A stretch of DNA of 64,000 nucleotides, taken from Granulosicoccus sp947495035. Lineage in GTDB: Bacteria; Pseudomonadota; Gammaproteobacteria; Granulosicoccales; Granulosicoccaceae. The DNA lies in assembly GCF_050589605.1 (NCBI RefSeq), contig NZ_JBNGOO010000013.1; one strand, 5' to 3'. The notes under the pieces are model-generated. The model had not been told where the DNA came from, searched no databases, and was given only the letters and a program-made list of their open reading frames with translations. Positions within the stretch are counted from its first letter, which is position 1. Every line of letters starts with the position of its first letter. Both the position numbers and the translations under genes were made by a program. Shown here one piece after another: positions 50,522 through 59,763 of the stretch.

Positions 50522-52187
50522 TAACATCAAGGAACCTGCCAGCTCGAAGGTACGACGACCGGCGCGGCTACCAGCGCGATTGTCGCTGGCCTGGTTTCTG
50601 CCCCTTGGCGCCATTCTGTTTGCCGTCTGGGTTCTGTGGGACTCCTATAACGATCGTGGTCCGCTGGTCGAGATAACCTTCGACAAGGCGGGCGGGGTAA
50701 CCGCTGGTGAAACACGGGTGCGGCGTAACGATGTCGAAGTGGGCAAGGTGGAGTCCGTGCGTCTGGCGGACGACTTGAATTCAGTGGTTGTCAGTGTGCG
50801 TATGGACCCTCAGGTTGCGCCCTATCTGGATCAGGACACGCGCTTCTGGATCGTCAATGCGCGAATCAATACCACCGAGATTTCCGGACTGGGTACCCTG
50901 CTGTCCGGTTCCTTCATCGAGGTGGATTGGGACGATGTGCCGGGTGAGCGGCGTTCAGAGTACATCGGGCTGAAGGAGCCTCCACTGACCACTCGCGGCA
51001 CGCCGGGACTGAGGCTGACACTCAGTGCCGATGAGGCGGGGTACATCTATGTCGGATCCCCGGTGTTCCTGCGGCAGATCGAAGTGGGTCGGGTGGAACG
51101 ACGACGTTTGTCGCCAGATGCCTCCAAGGTACTGTTCGACATATTCATCGAAGCGCCCCACCATCGGAATGTCTATCCTGGAACCCGTTTCTACGGCGTG
51201 TCAGGTGTCGAGGGCAGTATCGGTGCGGACGGTGCCTCGGTACGCGTCGAATCCATTGCCGCGTTGTTCACCGGTGGCATCGCGTTTGAAAATCCTCCGG
51301 AAATCATCAAATCCAGTCCGGTGGTCGATACCGGCAAATCCTACAAATTGTTCGGTTCGCGGAGCGAAGCCAGAAGCAGTCTGTTTGATGGTGAGGATGA
51401 TGAGCGTTATCGCTTCATGGCAGAGTTCCCCGGTTCGGTGAAGGGATTGCGTGCGAATACGCCGGTTGAATACAACGGTATGCGTGTCGGCCGTGTTGCC
51501 AGTGTGTCAGCCAATCTGCCAAAGAATATCGGTGGAGAAGGCAGTGCCACGGCTGTACTGCAGTTCCAGCCTGCGATGCTGGGCCTGGCCGATGTGTCTC
51601 AGGAGCTGTGGTTTGAAGCCGTTGAGCAACTGGTCAGTGGCGGCTTGCGCGTTCAGCTTGCCAGCGGCAATCTGCTGACCGGGTCACTCAGGGTCAATCT
51701 GGTTACCCAGCCGCTATCGAGCAGTGCTGCGATCGACTTCGACAGCAAGCCTTATCCGACGCTTCCCGTGATGCCCGCCAATGTGGAAGCGGTTACCGCC
51801 GATGTTGAAACCCTGGTGAAGAACCTGTCGGAACTGCCTCTGGACTCACTGGTCATTGCCGCCACCGGCCTGCTGGAAGATGCGCGTAAACTCATCGCCA
51901 GTCCGGAGATGGCAACCTTGCCACAGGATCTTTCCTCATCCATGTCATCGATTGCGGCATCGGCCTCTCATGTCGAATCCGCCACGGCCGACTTGCCAGC
52001 CCTGATCGCGTTGCTGACGCGGGTATCAGGCAATGCCAATGACGTGCTGGAAGGTGTGTCTCCCGATTCCGAAATCTACTACGAGCTGTCATCCGCGATA
52101 CGAGAACTGGGTGTTGCCGCACGCTCGATCGCCGCCTTCGCAGAATTGCTGGAGGAAAACCCCAATGCCATTCTTACCGGGCGCTAG
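50514..52187 (+). CDS. pqiB: PqiB, MCE/MlaD-domain protein
   Basis: The 557-residue protein has one N-terminal membrane helix (about 25-47) and three MCE domains: about 53-140 (LVEITFDKAGGVTAGETRVRRNDVEVGKVESV), 160-265 (YVGSPVFLRQIEVGRVERRRL) and 300-395 (GLRANTPVEYNGMRVGRVASV), followed by a helical C-terminal part. In the Pqi system PqiB forms a hexameric periplasmic tube bridging the membranes for lipid transfer. It sits between split pqiA and pqiC. Confidence 0.93.
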   Translation: MTDNIKEPASSKVRRPARLPARLSLAWFLPLGAILFAVWVLWDSYNDRGPLVEITFDKAGGVTAGETRVRRNDVEVGKVESVRLADDLNSVVVSVRMDPQVAPYLDQDTRFWIVNARINTTEISGLGTLLSGSFIEVDWDDVPGERRSEYIGLKEPPLTTRGTPGLRLTLSADEAGYIYVGSPVFLRQIEVGRVERRRLSPDASKVLFDIFIEAPHHRNVYPGTRFYGVSGVEGSIGADGASVRVESIAALFTGGIAFENPPEIIKSSPVVDTGKSYKLFGSRSEARSSLFDGEDDERYRFMAEFPGSVKGLRANTPVEYNGMRVGRVASVSANLPKNIGGEGSATAVLQFQPAMLGLADVSQELWFEAVEQLVSGGLRVQLASGNLLTGSLRVNLVTQPLSSSAAIDFDSKPYPTLPVMPANVEAVTADVETLVKNLSELPLDSLVIAATGLLEDARKLIASPEMATLPQDLSSSMSSIAASASHVESATADLPALIALLTRVSGNANDVLEGVSPDSEIYYELSSAIRELGVAARSIAAFAELLEENPNAILTGR

Positions 52188-52190
52188 CCA

Positions 52191-52820
52191 ATGAAAAAGC
52201 CACTATCCCGACGCCGTCGATTGTCTCCTTCTCTGGCCTGTCTGCTGGCCGGGTGCTGGTTGCTGAGTGCCTGTGGCGGTGGGCCACCGCCCAGGCTCTA
52301 TCTGCTCGAACCTCTGCAGGGCGAAGAATCGCTGGAGGAGGGGAGCGGCGGGCCCAGTCTGGAGGCTCTGGGGATGATCACGGTCAGCTTGCCCGGCTAT
52401 GCCAGCACCTCTCAGATCAGCAGCATCAATGCGGACGGAACGGTGAGCCAGGACTCGAATCACCGTTGGGCGGAAGAACCGGCCAGCGCCATCAGTCGTC
52501 TGCTGGCTGACCGCTTGCGTGAACGAGCCGATGCCACCGTGCTGATCGAGCCCTGGCCACGGGACTATCGTCCCAAGGCACGTGTGGAGGTCGAGTTCGA
52601 CCGTTTGCTGAGAGAACCGCGTGGGGGGGCCGACATGGCTGGGCAGATACTGCTGCTGTCCGGAGATGGACGTACCGTGCTCCGAAGTGTGCCATTCGAG
52701 TTCGTGCTCTACGGCAGGGATACCGCGCAGCGCGTGTTCTTCGTGGCCGTGGCAAAGGGAATCGACGATATAGCCGCTCTGGCCGTGGAGGCCTTGCGAG
52801 AAATGAGGTTGCAATCATGA
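52191..52820 (+). CDS. pqiC: PqiC-like outer-membrane lipoprotein (DUF330)
   Basis: The 209-residue protein has a signal peptide with lipobox LLSAC (Cys27) and the ABC-type transport auxiliary lipoprotein domain: GPPPRLYLLEP, ITVSLPGYASTSQI, HRWAEEPASAISRLLADRL and RPKARVEVEFDRLL. PqiC interacts with the PqiB tube at the outer membrane. Its end overlaps the ThuA gene by 4 nt. Confidence 0.9.
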   Translation: MKKPLSRRRRLSPSLACLLAGCWLLSACGGGPPPRLYLLEPLQGEESLEEGSGGPSLEALGMITVSLPGYASTSQISSINADGTVSQDSNHRWAEEPASAISRLLADRLRERADATVLIEPWPRDYRPKARVEVEFDRLLREPRGGADMAGQILLLSGDGRTVLRSVPFEFVLYGRDTAQRVFFVAVAKGIDDIAALAVEALREMRLQS

Positions 52821-53605
52821 CTGTCAAGGCACTGGTGTGGGGAGAGAATGTCCACGAGAACAGCAACGACGATGTGCGTTCCCTGTACCCGGACGGCATG
52901 CATGCAACGATTGCCGCCGCACTGGCTGAATCGGCGAACATAGAGGCCAGTACTGCAACGCTGCAGCAACCCGATCACGGGCTGAGCGCCAGCGTCCTGG
53001 AGAAGACCGACGTCCTGTTGTGGTGGGGGCATGCGGCTCATGGTGAAGTCAGTGATGACGTGGTCGACCGGGTACAACAACGTGTCTGGGAAGGCATGGG
53101 TCTGCTGGTCCTGCACTCGGCGCATTTCTCGAAGATCTTCAAGCGACTGATGGGCACTCCGTGTTCCCTGACCTGGCGTGAGGCCGGTGAACGAGAACGA
53201 CTCTGGGTCATCAACCGCTCGCACCCGATCGCGGCAGGTCTGGATCCCTGGTTCGAATTGCCCCAGTCGGAAATGTACGGTGAGCCCTTTGCCGTACCCG
53301 AACCCATGGAGACGGTATTCACTTCCTGGTTCGAGGGTGGAGAGGTGTTCCGCTCGGGAATGACCTGGCAGCGTGGTGCCGGACGCATATTCTACTTCGG
53401 TCCGGGGCATGAGACCTACCCCATTTACCATGATGCCAATGTGCAGCAGGTGTTGCGCAATGCGGTTCATTGGGCCAACAATCGTGCGCCGGCCTGGAAG
53501 GGGATCGAGAACGCGCCCAACCGCCCGACTGCCGACGCTCTGGAGCCTATCAAGCAACGCGGGCTCAGTCTTCACAAGGATGGCGAAGAAGGGTTCCGCT
53601 GGTGA
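52817..53605 (+). CDS. ThuA domain protein
   Basis: The 262-residue protein begins KALVWGENVHENSNDDVRSLYPDGMH and contains TDVLLWWGHAAHGEVSDDVVDRVQQRVWEGMGLLVLHSAHFSK (about 56-98) and the GAGRIFYFGPGHETYPIYHDANVQQVLRNAVHWA segment near 190-223. This is the glutamine-amidotransferase-like ThuA fold linked to sugar (trehalose, glucoside) use. It precedes a Gfo/Idh oxidoreductase, the standard ThuA/ThuB-like pairing. Overlaps pqiC by 4 nt, though functionally distinct. Confidence 0.9.
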   Translation: MTVKALVWGENVHENSNDDVRSLYPDGMHATIAAALAESANIEASTATLQQPDHGLSASVLEKTDVLLWWGHAAHGEVSDDVVDRVQQRVWEGMGLLVLHSAHFSKIFKRLMGTPCSLTWREAGERERLWVINRSHPIAAGLDPWFELPQSEMYGEPFAVPEPMETVFTSWFEGGEVFRSGMTWQRGAGRIFYFGPGHETYPIYHDANVQQVLRNAVHWANNRAPAWKGIENAPNRPTADALEPIKQRGLSLHKDGEEGFRW

Positions 53606-53607
53606 AC

Positions 53608-54678
53608 ATGGCTGAAACGCCACGACGCGTGCTTCTCGTGGGCACCGGTCGAATGGCGCAGACGCATGCACTGCGATTTGCCGAGATATCCGATATCTCC
53701 GTGGTTGCCGCTGTCGATCCGGACCAGGCGCGACTGGAGCGTTTCTGTGCAGAGCATGGTATCGCTCATGCCTACAGCGAACTCGAGCAGGGCTTGCTTC
53801 ATCCGGATCTGGATGCGGTCAGTGTCGTGACTCCCGATGCACTGCATGCCTCGGTGAGTATCCAGTCCATGCAGGCCGGGCTTGCGGTATTGTGTGAGAA
53901 GCCTCTCTCCGATACGGTCCGATCCAGTCAGGCCATGGTTGATGCTGCCGTCAGGGCAGACGTGTTGAACATGGTCAATCTGAGTTATCGCATCTCGGGT
54001 GCGCTCCATCAGGCGCGGCTCTGGGTTGATCAGGGACGGCTGGGTGAGATCCGTCATATAGATGCAGCCTATCGTCAGAGTTGGCTGGTCAGTCCCTACT
54101 GGGGAGAGTGGTCGGAAGAGGAAGCCTGGTTGTGGCGTCTGTCAACGGCGCATGGTTCTACCGGCGTGCTTGGGGATATCGGCATACATATACTGGATTT
54201 CGTGACGGCCGGAGTCGGCATGGAGATCAGCGGCCTGCAATGCCGGCTGCAGACCTTCGACAAGGCACCGGACAACAGAATCGGCGAATATCATCTGGAT
54301 GCCAATGACAGTTGCCTCATCAATGTGCAGCTGAGCAACGGTGCACTGGGTGCTGTGCAGATGTCTCGCTATCAGACAGGGTATTTCAATGATCTTTCCC
54401 TGACCATTCATGGAACCGAAGGAGCGTTGCAGGTCACCACCGGACATGCCGGAGACCGTTTGTTGTCATGTCTGGGGGACAGTCGTCACACACCCGTCTG
54501 GACAGAAGTCGACTGTGACAGGCAGCCGGATACTTTCGATCGCTTTGCCAGTGCACTGATGAGCGGGCAACGGGGGTCGCCGGATTTTGCTCATGCGGCT
54601 GGTCTGCAGCACTACCTGCAGCGTTGTCTGGAGAGTCATGAACAAGGCCGCTGGCTGGAGTGCGATTCGCTCGGCTGA
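53608..54678 (+). CDS. Gfo/Idh/MocA family oxidoreductase (ThuB-like partner)
   Basis: The 356-residue protein has the Rossmann motif LLVGTGRMAQTHALRF (about 9-24), the E-K-P motif VLCEKPLSD (about 95) and the C-terminal dimer domain with GSTGVLGDIGIHILDF containing the conserved D-x-G-x-H. NAD(P)-dependent sugar or sugar-derivative oxidation in tandem with ThuA. ATG 53608 lies 2 bp after the ThuA stop; GTG 53602 is an alternative. Convergent with the GGDEF/EAL gene. Confidence 0.9.
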   Translation: MAETPRRVLLVGTGRMAQTHALRFAEISDISVVAAVDPDQARLERFCAEHGIAHAYSELEQGLLHPDLDAVSVVTPDALHASVSIQSMQAGLAVLCEKPLSDTVRSSQAMVDAAVRADVLNMVNLSYRISGALHQARLWVDQGRLGEIRHIDAAYRQSWLVSPYWGEWSEEEAWLWRLSTAHGSTGVLGDIGIHILDFVTAGVGMEISGLQCRLQTFDKAPDNRIGEYHLDANDSCLINVQLSNGALGAVQMSRYQTGYFNDLSLTIHGTEGALQVTTGHAGDRLLSCLGDSRHTPVWTEVDCDRQPDTFDRFASALMSGQRGSPDFAHAAGLQHYLQRCLESHEQGRWLECDSLG

Positions 54679-54741
54679 GGGTGCTGTTTCGATGCTGCGC
54701 GGCTGATTCGTTTCCATTCCGTCCGATCCAGCGGACCGGGA

Positions 54742-57237
54742 TCAGCCTGTCATTTGCAGGGTCGAGTTCTTGAGGGTCACGAGCAGTTCGGTCATGCTCG
54801 ATGCCGTCAGAGGTTTGCCCAGCAGATACCCCTGCACGATGTCGCAATCACGTTTGGCCAGGTAGTCCAGTTCGGCCTGCACTTCAACGCCTTCGGCAAC
54901 GATCTCAAGGTTCAGGCTTCTGGCGAGCATCAGAATGGCTGAGACAACCAGGCTGTTCTGAGAGTCCTCCTCGATGCCGCTCACGAAGCTGCGATCGATT
55001 TTCAGCGTATCGATCGGCAAGGAGGTCAGGGCGCCCAGAGACGAGTAGCCGGTACCGAAGTCATCCATCGCGATTCTCACACCTCTGCTTCTGAGGGTCT
55101 GCAGGGTTTCGACGACCTCTGTCGGTGCTTGCATCATGCACGACTCCGTGAGCTCCAGTTCCAGATTGTCCGCGTCCATGTCATTGCTCAACAAGGCATT
55201 GTCGACCGCCGCCATGAGGTTGCCCAATGCGAACTGACGTTGCGAGACGTTGACAGCGATACGACGGGGTGCGATTCGTCTGTCCTGCCAATCACGCCAT
55301 TGGCGACAGGCTTGCATCAGCACCCATTCGCCAAGTCCTGCGATCATGCCCGTATCTTCGGCAACCGGTATGAAGATGTCCGGTGGTACCATGCCTCGTT
55401 GCGGATGGTTCCAGCGCAGCAGGACTTCGGCGCCCGCCATGATGCCCGAACGAGTATCGAACTGCGGTTGGAAGTAGAGCTCGAATTCCCCTTTCTTGAT
55501 AGCCCGTCGCAGGTCCTCTTCCAGTAGCAGCCGATTCTCGATGTTAGCCTGCATGGGAGCGCCGTAATAGCGATAGGTGTTCTTGTGTGCGCGTTTGGCT
55601 TCGTACATGGCCGTGTCGGCGCATTTGATCAGGCCGTCGACATCCGGTGCATCGCTGGGGTACATCGCAATGCCGATACTGGTGCCGACCACGAAGGAAC
55701 GATCTCCGATGTTGACGGGCCTGGCCAGCTCATCGATGATCTTTCTCGCGACAATGGTCGTGTGTTCGGGGTGACCCAGTGACGTGATCAGTATGAGGAA
55801 TTCGTCGCCGCCAATACGTGCCACCTGATTGGCGATCCTGGTGGCTTTCAAGTCAGGGGATGCCAGTTCCTCGGATTCGCGAATGCAGTGTTGCAGGCGA
55901 GTCGATACTTCCTGCAATAGCAGATCACCGGCTTCATGGCCCAGGGTATCGTTGACGCGCTTGAAATCATCCAGATCAAGAAACAGCACGGCAAGCTTGC
56001 TGCTGTCGAGACTCCCCTGTGACATCGCCTGCTCCGCCAGGCGTATGAACAGGCGACGATTGGGAAGATCGGTCAGGGTATCGCGATAGGCCAGCTGCTC
56101 GATGCGGGCGTGTGAGTGCTGCAGCTCGCTCATGGACAGCACCAGTTTGCGGTTCATGCCAGAGAGTGCTCGAGCCAGGTCGCCGATTTCATCGGCCCGG
56201 TTGATGTCGATCTGCACGCCGCTGTCTCCGTTGCCAAAGGCAATGGCTGCCTCTCGCAGACGACCGATCGGTCGCAATACCGTGGTTCGGATCAACAGGA
56301 AGAATGTCAATGAGGCGAGCATGATCGCCAGCAGAGTAATGGAACCCACGGATCTGGCCAGCGTTCGACTGGCGGCTGCGAATTCGCTTTCTGGAACCAC
56401 AGCGACCAGCACCAGGTCGTTCTGCAAAGGGTGCCACTGCACTGTATTTCTGAAATTGCGGATGGGAATATCCGATGCAGCCGTGCCTGGGGGAATATCG
56501 GCAAGGCTGAACATCAGGCTGTACAGGGTACTGCCAACGAGATGGGGCTTCTGATGAAACAGAACAGTGCCGCGCTGATCAAGCACCATCAGGTATCCTT
56601 CATTGCCCAGCGTCTGTTCCCGCAGTAGCGACTCCAGAAAACCCAGAGTTGCAGTAACGACCAGATAGCCCCGCAGGCGATTTTCCGCGATCTGCGGCGG
56701 AACATTGAGATCTTTCACCCACAAGGGGCGGCCAATTGTCAATGTGGTCTGGCCGTCGTCGGCGTTCCTGCGAATTTCCATATGAAAAGGAGTGCGACCG
56801 GACTCCAGCGCATCGAAGAAGGGTGTGCCGCTTTCCTCATCACTGCGATTGGGCAGGCCGTCGATTGCCAGTCTTGTATCTTCATAGCCGCTTGGTGTCA
56901 GCAGGCGAATCTCACGATACTGTGGGTAGGCTTCCTGATAACTGGCAAACAGTTTCAGCAATGCCGGCTGCATCAGATCATAGCGGTCCGCCTCGTCCTC
57001 GACCATGACGTAACGCTGGATCATGTTCGAATTGGCAAACAGCAGTGCGTTGGCCTGCAGGGTCTCGCTGAAGGATTCGGTCTGCTGTCGAGTCTGTTGC
57101 AGAACAGTGTCCATCTGCCGGTACATCGCGTCCTGCGAATGCTGGCGCAACTGGACATACACGATCCAGCCGACTGACAACAGGGAGACGATGAATACCG
57201 GGACGATTGCAAACAGCAGCTTTTCGTGTAATCGCAC
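54742..57237 (-). CDS. Membrane GGDEF-EAL protein with periplasmic sensor (MbaA-like)
   Basis: The 831-residue protein has TM1 (about 8-28), a periplasmic sensory region (30-285), TM2 (about 292-315), HAMP (about 316-368), GGDEF domain with intact GGDEF at 476-480, and EAL domain with AEVLLRW (Glu604-Val-Leu replacing E-A-L) and DDFGTGYSSLG. It could both make and degrade c-di-GMP. The gene directly upstream encodes a PotD-like binding protein, the arrangement of Vibrio cholerae NspS-MbaA, which senses norspermidine to control biofilm. Start is GTG 57237. Confidence 0.93.
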   Translation of the reverse strand: MRLHEKLLFAIVPVFIVSLLSVGWIVYVQLRQHSQDAMYRQMDTVLQQTRQQTESFSETLQANALLFANSNMIQRYVMVEDEADRYDLMQPALLKLFASYQEAYPQYREIRLLTPSGYEDTRLAIDGLPNRSDEESGTPFFDALESGRTPFHMEIRRNADDGQTTLTIGRPLWVKDLNVPPQIAENRLRGYLVVTATLGFLESLLREQTLGNEGYLMVLDQRGTVLFHQKPHLVGSTLYSLMFSLADIPPGTAASDIPIRNFRNTVQWHPLQNDLVLVAVVPESEFAAASRTLARSVGSITLLAIMLASLTFFLLIRTTVLRPIGRLREAAIAFGNGDSGVQIDINRADEIGDLARALSGMNRKLVLSMSELQHSHARIEQLAYRDTLTDLPNRRLFIRLAEQAMSQGSLDSSKLAVLFLDLDDFKRVNDTLGHEAGDLLLQEVSTRLQHCIRESEELASPDLKATRIANQVARIGGDEFLILITSLGHPEHTTIVARKIIDELARPVNIGDRSFVVGTSIGIAMYPSDAPDVDGLIKCADTAMYEAKRAHKNTYRYYGAPMQANIENRLLLEEDLRRAIKKGEFELYFQPQFDTRSGIMAGAEVLLRWNHPQRGMVPPDIFIPVAEDTGMIAGLGEWVLMQACRQWRDWQDRRIAPRRIAVNVSQRQFALGNLMAAVDNALLSNDMDADNLELELTESCMMQAPTEVVETLQTLRSRGVRIAMDDFGTGYSSLGALTSLPIDTLKIDRSFVSGIEEDSQNSLVVSAILMLARSLNLEIVAEGVEVQAELDYLAKRDCDIVQGYLLGKPLTASSMTELLVTLKNSTLQMTG

Positions 57238-57282
57238 GACTCAACGCTCTTTCGGGTCTATGCAGGAAGAAGTCAACATGGC

Positions 57283-58341
57283 TCAGTGAATCAGTTGAGT
57301 GCCGATTATGTTGATCTGCTTCTGGGATCGCGGTGGCAGCGACTCCAGGAACTCGGATCGTTCGATCATGTCTCCGGCAGGGTGGATGTCCGGATGCTCC
57401 AGATAAGCCTTTGGCAAGTGTGCTCTGGCAGCCTTGTTGGGTGTGGCCAGACTGGAAAATTCGGCCTGTCGTGCAGCGACGGTGGGTTCGTTGAGAAAAT
57501 CGATGAATGCAAAGGCCAGCGATTTGTTGTTCGATGACTGGGCAACGGCCAGATAGCCGGACCAGATGATGCCGCCCTCTTCGGGGAACACGAAGCGGAT
57601 GTTGTTGTTGAAGCGCTGCAGGCTCAGTACGTCACCGTTGTAGAAGGCTCCGGCCCATACCTTGCCGGTGACAAGGTCCGAATTCTCATCCAGTAGTGGG
57701 TACCCGTAATAGCGTACAAAGGGCTTCTGCTCGAGCAGCTGTCTGCCTGCTTCGACAATCATGGCCTCATCGCTGGTGTTGACCGACAAGTCGTTTTTCT
57801 TCATGGCGATGGCGATCAGCTCACGAGTGTATGCCGGCATGGAGATTCTGTTGCGCAGAGCATCACGAGGTTGCAGCAGCTCTTTCCAGCTACCGAGGCC
57901 TTCCGGTATCTGATCCTGACGATAGCCGATTCCCAGAATGCCCCAGAGACTGGCAACTGCATAATGGCTGACGTCTCCGAGTGTGTCCGACCAGCGCTGG
58001 TCGATGTGACGCATGTTGGGGATGTCTTCGGTGCTCAACGGGTGGAGCCAGGCTCGACGGACATACTTCGGTATCTGCAAGCGGTTGACCAACAGCACGT
58101 CATGACCACTGCCGTTGGTAATCGCCAGTTCCTGGTCACGCGCCTCATCGGAGTCGAAATAGCTGAATTCGATGGTCGTGTCGTGAAGCTGTTCGAACTC
58201 ACTGACCAGCTCCGGGGCCAGATAGTCCGGCAAGGTATAGACTTTGAGACTACGTGCGTGCAGCATGCCGGGCATGGCGCTCAGAAGCAGTATGACAATC
58301 AGTCCGCTTCCACAATAGTGACGCATGCCCAAACTTGTCAT
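57283..58341 (-). CDS. PotD-like periplasmic binding protein (NspS-type sensor partner)
   Basis: The 352-residue protein has a signal peptide (GLIVILLLSAMPGMLHA, cleaved near residue 30) and the polyamine-binding protein fold: LKVYTLPDYLAPELVSEFEQ, WGILGIGYRQDQIP, AGAFYNGDV and FPEEGGIIWSGYLAVAQSSNNKSLAFAFIDFLNEP. ATG 58341 follows AGAGGTAA by 8 nt. No ABC permease or ATPase follows; instead the GGDEF/EAL gene starts 45 bp on. This supports a sensory rather than transport role. The ligand is predicted to be a polyamine. Confidence 0.88.
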   Translation of the reverse strand: MTSLGMRHYCGSGLIVILLLSAMPGMLHARSLKVYTLPDYLAPELVSEFEQLHDTTIEFSYFDSDEARDQELAITNGSGHDVLLVNRLQIPKYVRRAWLHPLSTEDIPNMRHIDQRWSDTLGDVSHYAVASLWGILGIGYRQDQIPEGLGSWKELLQPRDALRNRISMPAYTRELIAIAMKKNDLSVNTSDEAMIVEAGRQLLEQKPFVRYYGYPLLDENSDLVTGKVWAGAFYNGDVLSLQRFNNNIRFVFPEEGGIIWSGYLAVAQSSNNKSLAFAFIDFLNEPTVAARQAEFSSLATPNKAARAHLPKAYLEHPDIHPAGDMIERSEFLESLPPRSQKQINIIGTQLIH

Positions 58342-58540
58342 GTACCGATTACCTCTATGTACGTGATGGTTCCATCCGCGCAGGCAAGTGCCAACGTTAG
58401 GCAGCAAGCGGCATATCGGTGCATTTCTGCAGGGCTGATCGTGACAAGTGCCGGTATGTCGAATCCGGAATGCGTGGCCGATCACGTTACGGCAAGGATT
58501 CTGCACTGATTGCCTACTTGCCCTGTCGAGAACGAGCGGG

Positions 58541-59737
58541 TCAGCGACCGGCAGAGTAACCCGTCAGATTGTCTATGATCATGCGATTCTGCTCGATCTC
58601 ACGTCTTTCCGCGAGCTCGGCCAGCAAGCCGTCTCGGGAACCCACCTGCTGCAGTCGACTCTGCAAACGGGCAATTTCCCGGTCCAGAGACTCTGCGTGT
58701 TGCAGAATCCGGGAGCGGGTGGAGTCGTCACTGGAGGCACTGTATCGATCGATGATCTGTGCCTGCAGTGGATTACCGAAGCGCATCTGGCGAAGTTCAT
58801 TCTGCAACTGGCGCAATTGCTGTTCCAGCGCTTGCAGCAGTTCCTCATGTTCGTTGCCGGAAAGATCATCAGGCAGATCGCCGACATGTTCGCAGTAAAG
58901 CGTCAACAGTGCATTGATGTCCCGGTTCTTGCGGGCACGCAGACACTCGCTCATCAGTTCGTGCTTCTGCAACTTGAGAACTTCGTCCTGCTCGCGATCC
59001 GGGTGCAGGGCCCGAGCCAGCTGGCGGAACAGTCGATCGACCGACAGGCGCTGTTCCAGTCGCCGAATGGTGGCGCTGTCAGCTTCGTTGCCAGCGGCGC
59101 TGTCTTGCGCCTTGCCGGGGGCGTTGTCTGTTGCGGGTTCTTCGGCGATATCCTCAGTGGAGGTGGTAGCGGAATCGCCATTGTCGGTATCGCCATCGTC
59201 CGCGAGTCTGGTCGAGCGGTCACTGCTGCCGTGCCAGCCAAAGTCGAAGACTTCGTCATCCTCGTCCAGTTCGTCGTCAAACAGCTCATCGAGCAAGCTG
59301 TTTCTGCCTCTGCTTTCCTGTTGCTCAGGGGCAGATTCTTCTGTCAGCAGTTGCCGCCATCGACGCGTCAGGGCGTCCGTCTGGCCTTCGGCAGCGAAGG
59401 GGTGGTTGGCCAGGGATTGCAGATTGTCTGCAATCCACAGGTTCAGCAGTGCCTGTTCCGCGCTTCCGAGCCAATGCTCGGCATAGGTGTCGATCAGTCG
59501 ATCGGTCAACTGGCAGCAGGTGCCTGTCAACTGCGTTTCGCGAGGCAGAATGTGTTGCCTGAACAGGCCGTCTACCAATGCCGTGCGTTGCTGCCAGTCG
59601 GATAATTCATCACGTGTCAGCCTGATCGCCTCCCAGAGACGGAGATGCCTGGCGGGCCTTGCACCACGTTTTGCCGAGTTGCGGGTACGAGTCAATCGCT
59701 GGCGATGACCGGGTGGGTTGCGGGAGCTGAATGACAT
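58541..59737 (-). CDS. Acidic coiled-coil protein with J-domain-like HPD motif
   Basis: The 398-residue protein has a basic N-terminus, a helical middle, an acidic low-complexity stretch (about 150-220, EL-DDELDEDDEVFDF) and a segment LFRQLARALHPDREQDEVLK with HPD near 245-247, in the spacing of J-domain helix II, loop and helix III. Leu/Gln-rich coiled coil follows (ALEQQLRQLQNELRQM). It may recruit an Hsp70 such as DnaK. Not recognised as a named family. Starts 26 bp from the divergent EamA gene. Confidence 0.7.
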   Translation of the reverse strand: MSFSSRNPPGHRQRLTRTRNSAKRGARPARHLRLWEAIRLTRDELSDWQQRTALVDGLFRQHILPRETQLTGTCCQLTDRLIDTYAEHWLGSAEQALLNLWIADNLQSLANHPFAAEGQTDALTRRWRQLLTEESAPEQQESRGRNSLLDELFDDELDEDDEVFDFGWHGSSDRSTRLADDGDTDNGDSATTSTEDIAEEPATDNAPGKAQDSAAGNEADSATIRRLEQRLSVDRLFRQLARALHPDREQDEVLKLQKHELMSECLRARKNRDINALLTLYCEHVGDLPDDLSGNEHEELLQALEQQLRQLQNELRQMRFGNPLQAQIIDRYSASSDDSTRSRILQHAESLDREIARLQSRLQQVGSRDGLLAELAERREIEQNRMIIDNLTGYSAGR

Positions 59738-59763
59738 GGGTTTTGATGATACGCTCCTCGCCC

